Assembly: GCA_031368215.1 (NCBI GenBank)
Contig: JANLRD010000140.1
Coordinates: 1 to 23,372 of the forward strand
DNA length: 23,372 bases
Direction: 5' to 3'
Source: JANLQX01 sp031368215
GTDB lineage: Bacteria; Actinomycetota; Acidimicrobiia; Acidimicrobiales; JANYDT01
The translations under genes were made by a program, and so were the position numbers. The notes below the pieces were generated by a model. That model saw only the letters and a program-made list of their open reading frames with translations, had not been told where the DNA came from and did no database searches. Shown in pieces: positions 21,998 through 23,372 of the stretch. Every line of letters starts with the position of its first letter. The stretch's first letter is position 1.

Positions 21998-23128
21998 TCA
22001 CCAGCCGTTGACGGCGTCGATCAGCTGGCGTAGCCGGCCGGGCTGGCGTCGGTTGAAGCGCATCGAGAGGCGGGCGAGGTCGAGATGGTCACGTTCGGAC
22101 CGCTCGACCGACGAGGGATCTGTCCGCACGATCGCACCGTCGGTGGCGTAGGAACCGAATTTCGCAACCAGGTCGTCGAGTTGGGCGTCGGATGGCGGCC
22201 GGTGCATGCGGAGCACGAGCTGTTCGCCGACCCAGCGAATCGAATGGTGGTTCGCGTAGAACCCCATGAGCTCCTCTACCGCCTCGTCGACCGAGTTGGT
22301 CACCCGGTACAGCGCGCGGTCCGACGCGCCCACCCATCCCTGGTCGATCATCACGTCGATGAAGCGATCGAGGGCGTGCCAGAAGCCCTGGCCCAGTCCG
22401 AGCATCACGATGGGGACCGGCGTCGCCTTGCCCGTCTGCAACAGGGTGAGGAGCTCGAAGGTCTCGTCGAGCGTGCCGAACCCGCCGGGCATGCAGACGA
22501 ACGCGTCGCTCTCGCGTATCAATGCCAGCTTCCGGGTGAAGAAGTACCGCATGTCGACCAGGCGGTTCGGATCGAGAAGGTCGCTTGCCTCGCTCTCGAA
22601 GGGAAGGCGGATCGCTGCACCGAGGGCGTTCTCGCGTCCGGCGCCCTCGAGCCCGGCCGCCATGATTCCCGGGCCGGCCCCGGTCACGACCATCCAGCCC
22701 TTGGCGGCCATCGCTGCCGCCAGCATCTTGGTCTGTTCGTAGAGGGGAGATCCCACTTCCGTACGCGCCGAACCGAAGATCGTCACCTTGCGCACATTCC
22801 GGTACGGGCCGAACGTGAGGTACGCGTCGCGCATCTCGGCCAACGCGGCGTTGGCGATCTTCAGGTCGAGTCGATCAGCTCGGCCGTCCGCTGAGTCGAG
22901 CGCCATCCGTACGCCGGACACGAGGATCTCCCGCAGCTGATCGCGGTTGTCGAGCCGCCCGTCGTTGTCATGGACCCGTCCGCCGACGAGTGCGAGCACA
23001 TGGTCGATCGTGGCATCGAGATCGGGGTCGCCGACCCGTCGCCGATTAATGTTCGCGCTCCCGGGAGTCGGGCTCTGGCGGCTCGCGGCATCATCCGTCG
23101 GGTCGGCGGTCGGTCCGGGTCCAGTCAT
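21998..23128 (-). CDS. LOG-family Rossmann-fold protein (TIGR00730-like)
   Basis: 376 aa. The central ~190 residues are a LOG/lysine-decarboxylase-like domain: VTIFGSART, VVTGAGPGIMAAGLEGA, RKLALIRESDAFVCMPGGFGTLDETFELLTLLQ. PGGFGTLDE is the nucleotide and catalytic signature of cytokinin-activating phosphoribohydrolases (LOG) and PpnN-type nucleotide 5'-monophosphate nucleosidases. N-terminal (~110 aa, acidic and helical) and C-terminal (~80 aa) extensions make it longer than the ~190-aa LOG proteins, closer to PpnN-like enzymes, so release of ribose 5-phosphate from a purine nucleotide is the likely reaction. ATG 23128 is chosen because TACCGT lies 7 nt upstream; an upstream GTG frame to 23248 has no support. 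It is convergent with the secreted-protein gene. Confidence 0.9.
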   Translation of the reverse strand: MTGPGPTADPTDDAASRQSPTPGSANINRRRVGDPDLDATIDHVLALVGGRVHDNDGRLDNRDQLREILVSGVRMALDSADGRADRLDLKIANAALAEMRDAYLTFGPYRNVRKVTIFGSARTEVGSPLYEQTKMLAAAMAAKGWMVVTGAGPGIMAAGLEGAGRENALGAAIRLPFESEASDLLDPNRLVDMRYFFTRKLALIRESDAFVCMPGGFGTLDETFELLTLLQTGKATPVPIVMLGLGQGFWHALDRFIDVMIDQGWVGASDRALYRVTNSVDEAVEELMGFYANHHSIRWVGEQLVLRMHRPPSDAQLDDLVAKFGSYATDGAIVRTDPSSVERSERDHLDLARLSMRFNRRQPGRLRQLIDAVNGW

Positions 23129-23135
23129 GCCACCG

Positions 23136-23141
23136 ACGGTA
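23136..23141 (-). promoter_or_regulatory. Candidate -10 box of the LOG-family gene
   Basis: Minus-strand TACCGT is followed by CGGTGGC and the ATG at 23128 (7-nt spacing), with no ribosome binding site. Confidence 0.4.
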
Positions 23142-23196
23142 CCGCCCGCTGCGCGACCATCGACCACGTCGCATTCCTCGGAGAGCTCCCGCCGAG

Positions 23197-23372
23197 TCAG
23201 GGTCGCGGTAGTCGTACGCGACGGGCGTAGTCGTCGACCCGATGCCACTGCGTCGCCGCCCGTGCCGCAATGTCGGCCATGAAGACCTCCGGGAAACCGA
23301 TCAGGTTCGGTCGTATGGTGTCGTTGAGCCGTCCGGCAAGGTCACCGCGGAGCGCCGCGCGTCCGGATGCGG
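23197..23372 (-). CDS. C-terminal fragment of an unrecognised gene (5' end outside window)
   Basis: An open minus-strand frame runs in from the right edge and stops at TGA 23199-23197, giving 58 residues, including RLNDTIRPNLIGFPEVFMAD and then IAARAATQWHRVDDYARRVRLPRP. Codon use is GC-rich at third positions like the neighbours, supporting a real gene end. I cannot assign a family from this tail. The LOG-family gene starts 68 nt downstream on the same strand. Confidence 0.6.
   Translation of the reverse strand, partial: ASGRAALRGDLAGRLNDTIRPNLIGFPEVFMADIAARAATQWHRVDDYARRVRLPRP

Overview
The window looks like chromosomal DNA from a high-GC actinobacterium, by general feel an Acidimicrobiia-type organism. 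The inference rests on the strongly GC-rich third codon positions, long antisense shadow ORFs, probable F420-dependent luciferase-like oxidoreductases, a mycothiol-dependent maleylpyruvate-isomerase-fold protein, and many genes whose start codon lies only 6-8 nt after a TAnnnT-like -10 box, a geometry that suggests leaderless mRNAs. No rRNA, tRNA, CRISPR array, transposase, integrase or phage gene was seen.

Layout. (a) 1-1865 (+): the C-terminal end of a GlcF-like Fe-S protein, then an alpha/beta-hydrolase-domain protein. (b) 1.9-7.7 kb, an accessory patch: a 1106-codon class III cyclase/AAA-ATPase/helical-repeat regulator (-), followed on the same strand by a two-gene toxin-antitoxin-like module (a small partner protein plus a DUF6036-type nucleotidyltransferase); then, on the + strand, a 66-aa helical protein and a vapBC pair. 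The nucleotidyltransferase module is bracketed by a 52-bp, 51/52-identical direct repeat copied from the 3' end of the cyclase gene. The cyclase-plus-module block is itself bracketed by an imperfect 28-bp direct repeat. The vapBC pair is bracketed by an 18/19-identical repeat at gene 3' ends. (c) 7.7-14.6 kb (-): a six-gene catabolic or detoxification cluster read as acyl-CoA ligase, aldo/keto reductase, SsuD-like LLM monooxygenase, F420-type LLM oxidoreductase, epoxide hydrolase, and mycothiol-dependent isomerase-like protein. (d) 14.59-15.33 kb: about 740 bp without a convincing gene, holding operator-like repeats and strong + strand hairpins (cUUCGg and GNRA loops, and a terminator-like stem before TTTT), possibly a structured RNA. 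(e) 15.3-22 kb (+): an MFS transporter, an inverted array of 19-bp repeats, then a Gfo/Idh/MocA dehydrogenase translationally coupled to a GH2 beta-galactosidase, and a secreted protein of unknown function. (f) 22-23.4 kb (-): a LOG-family Rossmann protein and the C-terminal end of an unrecognised gene.

Working together: the (c) cluster plausibly activates and degrades a hydrophobic or xenobiotic carboxylic or epoxidised substrate. The dehydrogenase and beta-galactosidase in (e) form a sugar-processing pair. The (b) region is the most unusual part: small toxin-antitoxin modules sit at the 3' ends of other genes with those 3' ends duplicated, which resembles insertion with target reconstitution although no recombinase is present.
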